Below, piece after piece: positions 44,040 to 52,934 of a stretch of DNA of 64,000 bases (positions within the stretch are counted from its first letter, which is position 1; the number at the start of each line of letters is the position of its first letter). The notes beneath the pieces were generated by a model. That model was not told where the DNA came from. It saw nothing but the letters and a program-made list of their open reading frames with translations, and did no database searches. The stretch covers positions 100,683-164,682 of the forward strand of contig NZ_PNHL01000001.1 in the NCBI RefSeq assembly GCF_002871795.1. Direction: 5' to 3'. The position numbers and the translations under genes are program-made. This DNA is from Brachybacterium sp. UMB0905 (GTDB lineage: Bacteria > Actinomycetota > Actinomycetes > Actinomycetales > Dermabacteraceae).

Positions 44040-45518
44040 ATGGACGCCACTGCTCCCGTTTCCGCCCCGCCGAGCCCTCCGCCGGCCACCGATCTGGATG
44101 TCTCCGCGCTGCCGGACTTCGCCGACGTGCTGGATCTGCTGACCGATCACCTCGCAGCGTGGATGCCGCTGCAGCGCTGGTACGCCCACAAGGGGGCCGG
44201 TGCGCCGACGGTTCAGGTGGCGGGCTGGGCCCCGCTGCGCGTCGCCCCCGATCACCTCGTCATCGAGCTGGTGGTCGAGGTGCGCTTCGAGGGCGGGTCC
44301 AGCGCGCTCTACCAGGTGCCGCTCGTGCTGCGGCATCCCGATGCACCGGCCCCGCCGCGGGAGGACGGCTCCGAGGTGGGAGTCATCGCCGTGCCCGGGG
44401 GCCCGCTGCGCGCCGATGATGCCTGCCGGGACACGGACGGCCGCGCAGCGCTGGTGGCGCCGCTGGTCGGCGGCGAGGGGGCGCTGGGGCCGGGTCTGTC
44501 GCTGGCCGTACATCGCACGGACCCGTCGGCCCCGCTGCCGCTCGGACGGCGCATGCGCTCGCGTCTGCTGGCCGGAGAGCAGTCCAACTCCTCGATGATC
44601 GTGGAGACCGACGGGGCATCGCCGCTGATCGTCAAGCTGTTCCGGGTGCTGCAGGATGGGGAGAATCCCGATGTGTTGCTGCAGGGGGCGCTCAGTGCGG
44701 TGGGCAGCACGCGGGTGCCCGCGATGTTGGGCTCGGCGACACTGCGCCACGGGCAGCTGCGCACCCATGCGCTGTTCGCCCAGGAGTTCCTGCCAGGGGT
44801 GGAGGATGCCTGGCGCGTGGCGCTGCAGCTGGCCCAGACGGGCGAGGACTTCACCGGCCCGGCCCGAGAGCTGGGGCGCACGGTCGCCGAGGTGCATCAC
44901 GATCTGGCCCACGTGCTGGGCACGGCGGAGTCGGGGGCCGAGGATGTCAGCAACATGCTCGCCCAGATGCGTGAGCGCCTCGAGACGGTGGCCGCGGAGG
45001 TGCCGCAGGTCGCGGAGCATCGCGCGGCGCTCGAGGCCCTGCTGCAGGATGCGGCGGAAGCGAACTGGCCGTCGATGCAGCGCATCCACGGTGATCTGCA
45101 CCTGGGGCAGGTGCTGCAGGTGCCGGGCCGCGGCTGGGTGCTGCTGGACTTCGAGGGTGAGCCGCTGCGGCCCCTCACCCAGCGGAACCTGCCCGACACG
45201 CCGCTGCGGGACATCGCCGGCATGCTGCGCAGCCTGGACTATGTGGCCGGGGCGGTCGCGCTCGACCACGGCACGGATGCCACAGCGTGGGCGCAGGCCG
45301 CCCGCGAGGCGTTCCTCGAGGGCTATGTGACCGGTGCCGACCCCGCGGCCCGGCAGGAGCAGACCTCGCTGCTGGTGCTGCTGGCGGCGCTCGAGGCGGA
45401 CAAGGCGGTGTACGAGGCGCTGTACGAGTCACGGAACCGGCCGGACTGGCTGCCGATCCCGCTGGGGGCGCTCGAGCGGATCAGCGCACGAGCCGCGGAG
45501 GCGGGGTCAGCGGACTGA
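44040..45518 (+). CDS. Maltokinase-like phosphotransferase
   Basis: A 492-residue kinase of the Mak/Pep2 type, which phosphorylates maltose to maltose-1-phosphate for GlgE-mediated alpha-glucan synthesis. The N-terminal cap contains WMPLQRWYAHKG. The kinase core has the catalytic loop IHGDLHLGQVL and the Mg site VLLDFEGEP, then the RDIAGMLRSLDYV helix typical of maltokinases. No treS, glgE or glgB is in the window. Its last 38 bp overlap the end of the convergent minus-strand gene. Confidence 0.82.
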   Translation: MDATAPVSAPPSPPPATDLDVSALPDFADVLDLLTDHLAAWMPLQRWYAHKGAGAPTVQVAGWAPLRVAPDHLVIELVVEVRFEGGSSALYQVPLVLRHPDAPAPPREDGSEVGVIAVPGGPLRADDACRDTDGRAALVAPLVGGEGALGPGLSLAVHRTDPSAPLPLGRRMRSRLLAGEQSNSSMIVETDGASPLIVKLFRVLQDGENPDVLLQGALSAVGSTRVPAMLGSATLRHGQLRTHALFAQEFLPGVEDAWRVALQLAQTGEDFTGPARELGRTVAEVHHDLAHVLGTAESGAEDVSNMLAQMRERLETVAAEVPQVAEHRAALEALLQDAAEANWPSMQRIHGDLHLGQVLQVPGRGWVLLDFEGEPLRPLTQRNLPDTPLRDIAGMLRSLDYVAGAVALDHGTDATAWAQAAREAFLEGYVTGADPAARQEQTSLLVLLAALEADKAVYEALYESRNRPDWLPIPLGALERISARAAEAGSAD

Positions 45519-46008
45519 TCGCGCTGACGGGGCTGGTGGTCGTCGGCACCGCGAGGGAGCCGGGCAGGAACGGGGCGCTCACCGCGCGCAGCAGCACCCG
45601 CACCCCCACCTGGACCTCCAGCAGGTCCCCGTCGATGCTGGTCCAGGTCGCGCCGCGTACCCCGACCGCGTCCTGAGAGGACCGGTGGTCCATGGCGTGG
45701 GCGTCGGCGAACCGTGCGACTGCGCCGAGCAGCTCATCGGTCACGTGCTCGCCGGGTTCGGGGTCGCCCTCGGCGGCCAGCAGGGCGCTGACGTGGCAGT
45801 GGGTCTGCAGTCCGTGCCAGGAGCCGCCGGAGGGGCGGTCGCGCTCGGGCTGGTGATCGACGAAACGGTGCAGGGCGGGCTGGACGTCGAGCAGCACCTC
45901 GGCGACGTCGGCGAGCAGATCGCGGATACGCGCGTGGGTCTCATCCTGCGTGGGGATGGTGTCCTCAGTGACGTCGGCATCCTCGGTGCGGCGGGGAAGA
46001 GCTGTCAC
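45481..46008 (-). CDS. Hypothetical protein, convergent with maltokinase
   Basis: A 175-residue protein I do not recognise. It is supported by a strong GGAAGGAG seven bases before the GTG start and by coding-like base use. The N-terminal half is helical and acidic (HARIRDLLADVAEVLLDVQPALHRF); the middle has several His and Trp residues (GSWHGLQTHCHVSALL); the tail is Pro/Ser/Thr rich. No signal peptide or membrane helix. It lies 166 bp downstream of jetC on the same strand, where a jetD gene would be expected, but it is much too short for JetD and has none of its features. Confidence 0.6.
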   Translation of the reverse strand: MTALPRRTEDADVTEDTIPTQDETHARIRDLLADVAEVLLDVQPALHRFVDHQPERDRPSGGSWHGLQTHCHVSALLAAEGDPEPGEHVTDELLGAVARFADAHAMDHRSSQDAVGVRGATWTSIDGDLLEVQVGVRVLLRAVSAPFLPGSLAVPTTTSPVSAISPLTPPPRLVR

Positions 46009-46174
46009 AGCCTGGCTCCTTCCGCCCTCGACCGCGAGGGTCGCACCGTCCTTCGTGACCGTGGGACCAGCACGGTCGGCGACCAGGCTAACGAGCTCGG
46101 TGGATGCTGCCGATGGGGAGAACTCCCCATCGGCCCCACGTCCCGGTGGGGCAAGGCCCGACGGTGGGGCCCGC

Positions 46175-49100
46175 TCACTCGGGGACGGGCACGAACTTCA
46201 CCGGCGCCACCTGCGAGTAGCGGTCCTGGGCGATCGAGACCACGCCCACGCCGCCGATGAACGGCGCCAGGGCCTGCGGGTTCTTGCCGGGGTTGGCGAG
46301 GATGACCTGGAAGCCGAAGTGGCGGAAGGACTCCATGGCGGCGGTGATGAACTTCCCGGCGCCCTTGGAGAAGGCCTCGTCGATGATGATCGGGGCGTAG
46401 CGCGGGACCTCCTGGCCGGTGCCGGCCAACTGGTAGCGCAGCGCCGCGGCGAGGCAGAAGGTGGTCAGGCGTTCGTTCTGGCCACCCGAGAGCGGGCCAC
46501 CGGATTCGTGGGCGTGGACCACGGCGCCGGTCTCGTCGACCTCCTCGGCGTGGAAGTGGACGTGGCGGCGCACATCGAGGATGACGCGGGAGACCTGGTC
46601 CTCGCGGGTACGGGCCGCGCCGATGAGATCCATGAGGTGGCGCAGGGACACGAAGCGCTGCTCGGCCAGCTCCCGGTCGCGGGAGATGTCGTTCAGCGCG
46701 GTGTCCGCGACGGCCGCCTCGAGGGCCTGCTTGAACTCGTCCAACGCCGCAAGGTGCACGGGCCGCATGGACAGCTGCAGGTAGCGTCCAGCGTGGAACT
46801 CCACCTGGGCGAGCAGGGCGTTGATGCGCTGCAGGCGCTTCTTGATCTCGGCGGGCTCGCGGGCGATCGCGGTGGCGAGCGCCTGCACATCCCCCAGGGT
46901 GTTGCCGGTGAAGAACTCGAAGAAGCGGTCCTCAACCTCCGGCAGCTTCTCCTCCTCGATGCGCTGCAGGATCGACAGGTAGTCCCCGGCGGCATCCAGG
47001 GTGGGGGTGGTGTCCCCCGCCTGGGCGGGCCAGCGGCGGGAGAACTCCCGCATGGCGGTGCGCATGTCTTCCTCGGCACGGGAGGTCCGACGGGTGAGGT
47101 CCATCAGCTCGGCATCCAGCGTGGCGGAGGCGTCCTTGGTGACCTGGTCGATGGTGCCGAGCACGAGGGTGGGGGCGATCGCGGCGAAACGTTCGGCGAG
47201 CTCCTCCTCCACCTCGGGGGCGAGCTCGGAGTCGGCCACGCGCTCGCGGGCTGCGGCCAGGCGCTCCTCGGCACGCTCGGCCTGTTCGCCGAGCTTGCCA
47301 GCGGAGCGCACCACCTCCAGCAGCTCTTCGTCGCTCTCGGCGATCGAGCGCTCGACGTCCTCAATCTGGCGGGCCAGCTCGGTCAGCGCTGCGGAGCCGT
47401 CCTCGGCGGCGCGCACCATGTCGCGCAGGTTCGCGATGCGCCGCGCCACCGAGGCGGCATCGATGTCATCCCACGTGACGGTGCTAATGCCCTGCAGGGC
47501 GTAGAGGCGCTCGCGGCGCCGCTGACGCTCGGTCTCGACGTCCTTGCGACGGGCCTGGGCCTCGAACAGGGCCTGCTCAGCGCGGGTACGCTCCTGCTCG
47601 AACACGGTGCGCTTGGCACGATTGTCGAAGCCCAGCACCCACTGGGAGCGGTCGTTGATGCGGTTGTCGGCGTTCTTCTCGTGCCGGGAGGCGGAGTGCT
47701 TGATCTGCCCGGAGCGCAGCACGGCGCGGGTGAGGGAGGTGAACTCCTCGAGGCTCTCCGCGCACGTGTAGTCCATGCGGGAAGCGATCTCCCCGGTCAG
47801 CCAGGCGTGGAACTCTCCGTCCTTGACCTCGAGCTTCGCGGCCAGGGAGCGGGGGTCCACGGACTTGGCGGGGCGGCGCAGGTCGGTGTTGATGCGGTTG
47901 TAGGAGATGCGCCGACGCAGCTTGGTGCGGTCGATGACCTGCGCGACCTGCCGGTACACACGGTCGGGCACGAGGATCGACCGGGCGAGCCCCCGCAGCG
48001 CCTGCTCGGCGGCGGCGGTCCACTCCTCCTCCCCGGAGCGGACCTGCAGCAGTTCGGCGGCGAAGGGCAGCTCGGTCGGGGCGATACCCACTTCGGCGGC
48101 GATGTGGTCGCGCAGCGCCACGTCCTCGCTATGGAGGTTGGAGGCACGGCGGGTGAGGGAGGCGAGCTCCTCGCGGGTGCGTGCCAGGCGGGCCTCAAGC
48201 TCACGCACGGCAGCTTCGGCCTCCCAGCGGGAGGCATCGGAGCCCTTCTCCTCGGTCTCGAGGGTCTCCCGCAGGGCGGCGACTTCCCGTTGGAGGGCCA
48301 GGAACATGTCCTCACCGGCGGGGGTGCGCAGCTCCACGGTGGCCAGCTGGGCAGAGAACTCGGTGGCGCGCTCGCGGCGGCGCTCGCGCTCCACCTCCAG
48401 GCCCGCGATCTGCTGCTTCCAGTCGTCGATCTCACCGCCGCCGGCGCGGCGGCGCTGCTCCTTGAGCTGGGCGAGGTCCGCGCGGGCCTCGTTGACGTCC
48501 TGGGTGAGGCGGCGCTGCTGGGCGCTCAGGCGGTCGCGCTCGAGCTGGAGCCGCTCGGTCTCCTCCCCCAGCAGGCGCACGAGGTGCTGGGCGGCGAATA
48601 CGTCGATGTCTTCGCGGCGGTCCACGAGCTCGCCGCCGCGTTCGCGCATGGCCTTCCAGTCGTCGTGGTCGCGGCGCAGTCCGCGCAGCAGGTCGCGCTG
48701 CTCCCGGGCGGTGACGAGGGCTTCGTGGACCTCGGAGAGGTTGTGGAAGTTCGCGAGGGCCTGGTCGGCCAGCTCGAAGGTGCGCGGCTGGTCGAGCATG
48801 TAGTCGCGCAGCAGGGCGTTGATGTCCCCGAGCTCCTTGGCGGACTGGATCTTGTGCAGCAGCCCGAGGGCCTTCTCGTCGGGGATCCCGAGCACCTGGC
48901 AGAACGCGGCCCGGTACTCCCGGAACTGCCGGAAGGTCTCGGTGCCGGGGTGCGCGGCCTCCAGGGCCTTGCCTTCGATCTGGGTGGAGACGAAGGGGCG
49001 CAGGTCGGTGACGTCCAGCGGGGTGCGGGAGATGACGTACAGGGAGCGCACATCGGAGTCGGCGGCATGCCCGGCGTGCAGCAGCAGCAGGCGGGACAGC

Positions 49101-49564
49101 TGCACGGTGCCGCCCTGGCCGTCGCCATAGCGCAGGGTGATGACCGACAGGGTGGTCTTCTCCCGCAGCACCTCCTGGCTGAACTCGCCGGTGGCGGGGT
49201 CGTAGTGCATGGCCCAGGCGCCGCGCACGTAGCTCGCGACGGTGCGGCGGTACTTCGAGCGCTGGGGGCCGGCGTCGGAGGCGGCGGCATTGAACTGGAG
49301 GGTGCGCGGCGGGGTCAGCAGCGCGCTGATGGCATCGAGCAGGGTGGACTTGCCGGTGCCGGGGCCGCCGGTGAGGAAGAAACCCTTGGTGGAGATGTCC
49401 AGGTCATGCGTGCCGTGGAAGGTGCCCCAGTTGGAGACCTGCACATGGGTCAGCCGCCACTGGCCGGGGTGCGGATGATCGGGGTCCGTGACGGCGGGGG
49501 CATCGGATCCCTGCTCCGGGGCGGTCATACCGGGCAGGTCGAGGGTGCTCGCGTCGTTTTCCAC
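46175..49564 (-). CDS. jetC: JetC / MksB-type SMC-like ATPase of a Wadjet system
   Basis: A 1129-residue ATPase with the layout of Wadjet JetC/MksB: an N-terminal head half with WGTFHGTHDLDI and Walker A GGPGTGKST (66-74), long coiled coils (about 290-500 and 640-830) around a short hinge-like middle, and a C-terminal head half with signature SGGQ (about 1025) and Walker B PIIIDEAFSKGAGK (about 1058). In Wadjet the JetABC complex extrudes DNA loops and JetD cuts small circular plasmids. Here jetB and jetA lie 6.6 and 8.8 kb away on the same strand and no jetD is seen. GTG start; an ATG 12 codons in is an alternative. Confidence 0.85.
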   Translation of the reverse strand: MENDASTLDLPGMTAPEQGSDAPAVTDPDHPHPGQWRLTHVQVSNWGTFHGTHDLDISTKGFFLTGGPGTGKSTLLDAISALLTPPRTLQFNAAASDAGPQRSKYRRTVASYVRGAWAMHYDPATGEFSQEVLREKTTLSVITLRYGDGQGGTVQLSRLLLLHAGHAADSDVRSLYVISRTPLDVTDLRPFVSTQIEGKALEAAHPGTETFRQFREYRAAFCQVLGIPDEKALGLLHKIQSAKELGDINALLRDYMLDQPRTFELADQALANFHNLSEVHEALVTAREQRDLLRGLRRDHDDWKAMRERGGELVDRREDIDVFAAQHLVRLLGEETERLQLERDRLSAQQRRLTQDVNEARADLAQLKEQRRRAGGGEIDDWKQQIAGLEVERERRRERATEFSAQLATVELRTPAGEDMFLALQREVAALRETLETEEKGSDASRWEAEAAVRELEARLARTREELASLTRRASNLHSEDVALRDHIAAEVGIAPTELPFAAELLQVRSGEEEWTAAAEQALRGLARSILVPDRVYRQVAQVIDRTKLRRRISYNRINTDLRRPAKSVDPRSLAAKLEVKDGEFHAWLTGEIASRMDYTCAESLEEFTSLTRAVLRSGQIKHSASRHEKNADNRINDRSQWVLGFDNRAKRTVFEQERTRAEQALFEAQARRKDVETERQRRRERLYALQGISTVTWDDIDAASVARRIANLRDMVRAAEDGSAALTELARQIEDVERSIAESDEELLEVVRSAGKLGEQAERAEERLAAARERVADSELAPEVEEELAERFAAIAPTLVLGTIDQVTKDASATLDAELMDLTRRTSRAEEDMRTAMREFSRRWPAQAGDTTPTLDAAGDYLSILQRIEEEKLPEVEDRFFEFFTGNTLGDVQALATAIAREPAEIKKRLQRINALLAQVEFHAGRYLQLSMRPVHLAALDEFKQALEAAVADTALNDISRDRELAEQRFVSLRHLMDLIGAARTREDQVSRVILDVRRHVHFHAEEVDETGAVVHAHESGGPLSGGQNERLTTFCLAAALRYQLAGTGQEVPRYAPIIIDEAFSKGAGKFITAAMESFRHFGFQVILANPGKNPQALAPFIGGVGVVSIAQDRYSQVAPVKFVPVPE

Positions 49565-49616
49565 CCCGACAGGGTACCGGGATCAGCTCAGCCGCACCCA
49601 CGGCGCCCCACCCGTC

Positions 49617-49991
49617 TCACGCACCCCAGCGGCCGCGCCCGAACATCCGGCGACTCATCATCTCACGCGCCCAGCGCGGGTAGAGGATTCCCGGGATCCG
49701 GATCATCGGCAGGAAGACGGTGACAACCCACGGGACCACCGTGAGCAGGAGGATGGCACCGCCGATGAGCCGCAGCACCGGGGTCTCGACCGGTGCCGTC
49801 ATCAGTGCGAGCGCGAAAGCGGTCACCGCGACGAGCGGGAGCCCGAGCAGCACGAGCCGCTCCAGCTGCCAATTCTCCGCGTGGGGACTCATCCAGAACC
49901 GCAGCACGCCGACGCGGGTCAGGATCGTGAGCACCAGGGTGACGAGACAGACAGCCATAGCCACGAGCGATCCGATGGGGCTCTCAAACAT
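49617..49991 (-). CDS. Small membrane protein of unknown function
   Basis: A 124-residue protein with three hydrophobic segments (about 8-30, 45-64 and 72-93) and a basic tail ending RRMFGRGRWGA. Not assigned to a family. It precedes jetC by 52 bp on the same strand and could be cotranscribed with it. Confidence 0.6.
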   Translation of the reverse strand: MFESPIGSLVAMAVCLVTLVLTILTRVGVLRFWMSPHAENWQLERLVLLGLPLVAVTAFALALMTAPVETPVLRLIGGAILLLTVVPWVVTVFLPMIRIPGILYPRWAREMMSRRMFGRGRWGA

Positions 49992-50129
49992 GGGGCGAGT
50001 ATGTCATCGGCCGATGGGGACTCCTCCCCATTGCACCCCCTCCGTCTCCTCGGCGAGGATCAGGCCCACACCACATTCCGCGCGAGATCAGATCCCCGCG
50101 CTGCCGAATCACGGGGAGTTGACCACACG

Positions 50130-50171
50130 ATGACGTTCTACGGAATGGACACCGCGAGGGGTCAGAGGTAA
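50130..50171 (+). pseudogene. Possible start fragment of a WXG100-type gene in an AT-rich gap
   Basis: After AGGGGAG-like spacing, an ATG opens MTFYGMDTARGQR and then meets TAA. The first residues resemble the N-terminus of ESAT-6/WXG100 proteins (FYGMDT), but nothing coding-like continues. It lies in 49992-50376, which has no intact gene and whose part 50190-50350 is much richer in A and T than the rest of the window, including AAAAAA and TTCAATAACTGCAGCAATAA. The gap looks like a decayed insertion scar. Confidence 0.3.
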
Positions 50172-50376
50172 GCCGCCCGGGTCACAGGCACGTCGTACGC
50201 ATCCAAAAAATCGAGTCGGACGCATTTGCGGCGACCCGAAGCAAAGCTAGTAAGCTCTGCGTTCAATAACTGCAGCAATAAGGGGATCGGGTAAACATAT
50301 GTGACGTCGGCGATTGAACATGGGCGCGATGGAATCCTGGGGAGATGTACACATCGGCGTCATGTCGGCTAACAAC

Positions 50377-50853
50377 TCACCAGGCCGCAAGAATGCTCGA
50401 CTGCGCGTGATGGCGCCCCAGGGCTCGCAGACCGTCCGCGTCGCCCTCGCCGACGGGCACGAAGTTGTGATCGGCGGCGCGGATCACGACCTGCTCAGCC
50501 CAGGAGCCGTCGTGGGTGAAGCCGGGCTGGGTCTGGTCCGGGCAGATCTGGGCGGCGCCCTGGCGGCACCAGCGGCAGCGCCCGCATCCCTCGACGAAGG
50601 GGGTGGTTACCCGGTCCCCGACCCGCACCGCCCGGACGCCCTCCCCGAGCGCGGCGACGCGGCCGACCATCTCGTGCCCGGGCACGCGCGGGAGCGTCAC
50701 CGAGTCGTCATGACCGGCGAAGGCGTGATGGTCCGAGCGGCACAGCCCCGTCGCCTCCACGTCCAGCACCACGCCGCCCGGCGGGGCCGACGGGGCGGAG
50801 AGGTCGCGGACCTCAGGACGGCGCCCGAACTTCTCGATGACGACGACGCGCAT
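50377..50853 (-). pseudogene. Truncated zinc-dependent alcohol dehydrogenase
   Basis: About 158 codons cover only the GroES-like half of a medium-chain dehydrogenase. The catalytic zinc ligands (TGLCRSDHH and PGHEMVG) and the structural zinc cysteines (CGRCRWC then QIC) are intact. Sequence similarity fades after GEGDADGLRALG, just where the NAD-binding Rossmann domain should begin, and a stop follows. No downstream frame supplies the missing half. It cannot be an active dehydrogenase. Confidence 0.75.
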
Positions 50854-50876
50854 GGTGACAAGTGTGTCAGGCTCAG

Positions 50877-50984
50877 GCTGCGCCCACCTGCTGATCTCCT
50901 CCCGCTCGTGCCTCGCAGCACGTCGATCAGGCTCCGCCCACCCGCTGATCTCCTCCCGCTCGTCCCTCGCAGCACGTCGATCAG
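50877..50984. repeat. Two tandem 54-bp units of a dispersed repeat
   Basis: Units 50877-50930 and 50931-50984 agree at 51 of 54 bases. Each contains CTGATCTCCTCCCGCTCG and CTCGCAGCACGTCGATCAG; the inner part matches the reverse complement of 25208-25251. The second unit covers the stop codon of the ABC-SIP gene. Confidence 0.8.
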
Positions 50985-52930
50985 CCTTCGACACGCCCCT
51001 TGCGCCAGTAGCCCATGAAGCTCACCTGCTTGCGGTCCACGCCGAGCTCCTTGACCAGGTGGCGGCGCAGGGTGGTGATCACCCCGGCCTCCCCGGCGAG
51101 CCACGCGTAGAAGGGGCCGTGCCCCTCGGTGGTCTCCCACAGGATCGTCTGGTCGATGTCGACCTCCTCGAACTCGCCCGGCTCGGCGGGCACGCCGACG
51201 GAGCAGTCCTGGCACAGCTCCGGCCGCTCATCCAGGAGGCGCCGCACCGCCGGGTCCAGCAGCGTGCCGTGCGGGGCGTCGCCGCGGGCGAGCCAGGTCA
51301 GCTCCACGTCGGAGCGGGAGAGGACGCGCTGCTCGTCCCGGGCGTCGGGCACCTCGATGAAGGCGTGGCCGGTGAAGCCGGCGGGGAGCGTCTCGAGGAT
51401 TGCGCAGATCGCGGGCAGGGCCGTCTCGTCCCCGGCCAGCAGCAGGCGCCGGGCGGTGCCAGGACGGAACTCGATCCCGCCGTAGTCGGGGCCGACGAGG
51501 CGGCGGTTCGGGCCGAGCATCGTGATCGTGTCACCCACCTCGGCGGCGGCCGCCCAGCGCGCCGCGACCCCGGAGCCGGGGACGACGGGCTCCTCGAGGT
51601 GCAGGACCATGTCGATGTCCAGCTCGGGGTCCTCCCCCAGGTTCCCGGGATGGCCCGCGCCGCGCATCTCGCGGATCGAGTAGGTGCGCATCCAGCCGCG
51701 CTCGGCGGTGTCGACCTGCAGCCAGTCGCGGTACCAGCCCGCGAAGGCGTCGGGGTCGGAGACGGCGTCGGGGCGCAGCGCGGCGAAGTGGTCCACGCTC
51801 GCCTCGGGGCCCGGGATGATCAGCTTGATGCGCAGGTCCAGCAGCGGCCCGCCCACGCCGAGGTGGCGCAGCTCGGGGCTGGTCAGGGTCAGGCGCACGA
51901 GGTTCTCGCCCACCATGGTGCGGGCGCCGACCGTGAGGGTGAAGGCGAGCTGCGGGCTCCCCTCGAGCGCGGGGACCAGCACGGGCTCCTCCGAGACGCG
52001 GGCGGCGGTGCGGTGCTGGTCGGTGGCGACGGGCATGGGGTCCTCCTCGGACTCGTCGGAAATGCCGGGTGCGGTCCCGGCGTCGGCCTGGCGTGCGGAT
52101 TCGGGGTCGGTGCCGTCGGCGCCCCGGGAGGCGACGGCGTGGGGGGCGGTCTCCCGACCCAGCGGCAGCACCATCGGGGTGCCGGTGACCGGGTCGGGGG
52201 CGATCAGGGCGTTGAGGGCGAAGACCTCCTTGACCATGGCCGAGGTGATCACGTCGGACGGGGCGCCCTGGCAGTGGACGGCGCCGCGGTGCACGGCGAC
52301 GAGATGGTCGGCGTAGCGGGCGGCGAGCTGGAGGTCGTGCAGCACGATCGCGACGGTGGTGCCGCGGGTGCGGTTCAGCTCGCTGACCACGTCGAGCACC
52401 TCGAGCTGGTGGGTGACGTCGAGATAGGTGGTCGGCTCGTCCAGCAGCAGCACCTCGGTGCGCTGTGCGAGGGCCATGGCGATCCACACCCGCTGACGCT
52501 GCCCGCCGGAGAGCTCGTCGAGCAGACGGTCCGCGAGCTCGTCGGTGCGGGTGAGGGCCAGCGCCTCGGCGACCGCCTGCTCGTCCTCGTCGTTCCACTG
52601 CGGGAACAGGCCCTGGTGCGGGTAGCGGCCGCGGGTGACCAGCTCGCGCACGGTCACGCCGTCGGGCGCGAGCGGGGACTGCGGCAGCAGGCCGAGCCGG
52701 CGGGCGAGCTCCTTGCCGCGCAGGGAGTGGATGTCGGCGCCGTCCAGCAGCACTGACCCCTGACGGGGCGGCAGCAGGCGCGACAGGCCCCGCAGCATCG
52801 TCGACTTCCCCGAGCCGTTCGCGCCGACGATCATCGTCACCTTCCCCTCGGGGAGGGTCAGGTCGAGGTCCTCGACGACGACGCGTCGCTCGTAGGCGAG
52901 CTGCAGGTTCCGGGCGGTCAGCTGGGCCAC
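50981..52930 (-). CDS. Siderophore ABC ATPase fused to a siderophore-interacting (SIP) reductase
   Basis: A 649-residue fusion. Residues 1-265 form a FecE/FepC-type ATPase: Walker A GANGSGKST (36-44), signature LSGGQRQRV, Walker B VLLLDEPTTYLD and the switch His in IVLHDLQ. A 45-residue acidic linker leads to a flavin/NAD(P)H siderophore-interacting protein (about 310-649) with WMRTYSIREMR (FAD site) and LLLAGDETALPAICAILE (NAD(P)H site), which releases iron by reduction. Inside the linker GAGGAGG stands six bases before an ATG at 52036, so the SIP half may also be made alone. The start is taken as GTG 52930 behind AAGGTGA; GTG 52945 overlaps the permease stop. Confidence 0.85.
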   Translation of the reverse strand: MAQLTARNLQLAYERRVVVEDLDLTLPEGKVTMIVGANGSGKSTMLRGLSRLLPPRQGSVLLDGADIHSLRGKELARRLGLLPQSPLAPDGVTVRELVTRGRYPHQGLFPQWNDEDEQAVAEALALTRTDELADRLLDELSGGQRQRVWIAMALAQRTEVLLLDEPTTYLDVTHQLEVLDVVSELNRTRGTTVAIVLHDLQLAARYADHLVAVHRGAVHCQGAPSDVITSAMVKEVFALNALIAPDPVTGTPMVLPLGRETAPHAVASRGADGTDPESARQADAGTAPGISDESEEDPMPVATDQHRTAARVSEEPVLVPALEGSPQLAFTLTVGARTMVGENLVRLTLTSPELRHLGVGGPLLDLRIKLIIPGPEASVDHFAALRPDAVSDPDAFAGWYRDWLQVDTAERGWMRTYSIREMRGAGHPGNLGEDPELDIDMVLHLEEPVVPGSGVAARWAAAAEVGDTITMLGPNRRLVGPDYGGIEFRPGTARRLLLAGDETALPAICAILETLPAGFTGHAFIEVPDARDEQRVLSRSDVELTWLARGDAPHGTLLDPAVRRLLDERPELCQDCSVGVPAEPGEFEEVDIDQTILWETTEGHGPFYAWLAGEAGVITTLRRHLVKELGVDRKQVSFMGYWRKGRVEG

Positions 52931-52934
52931 GGGA

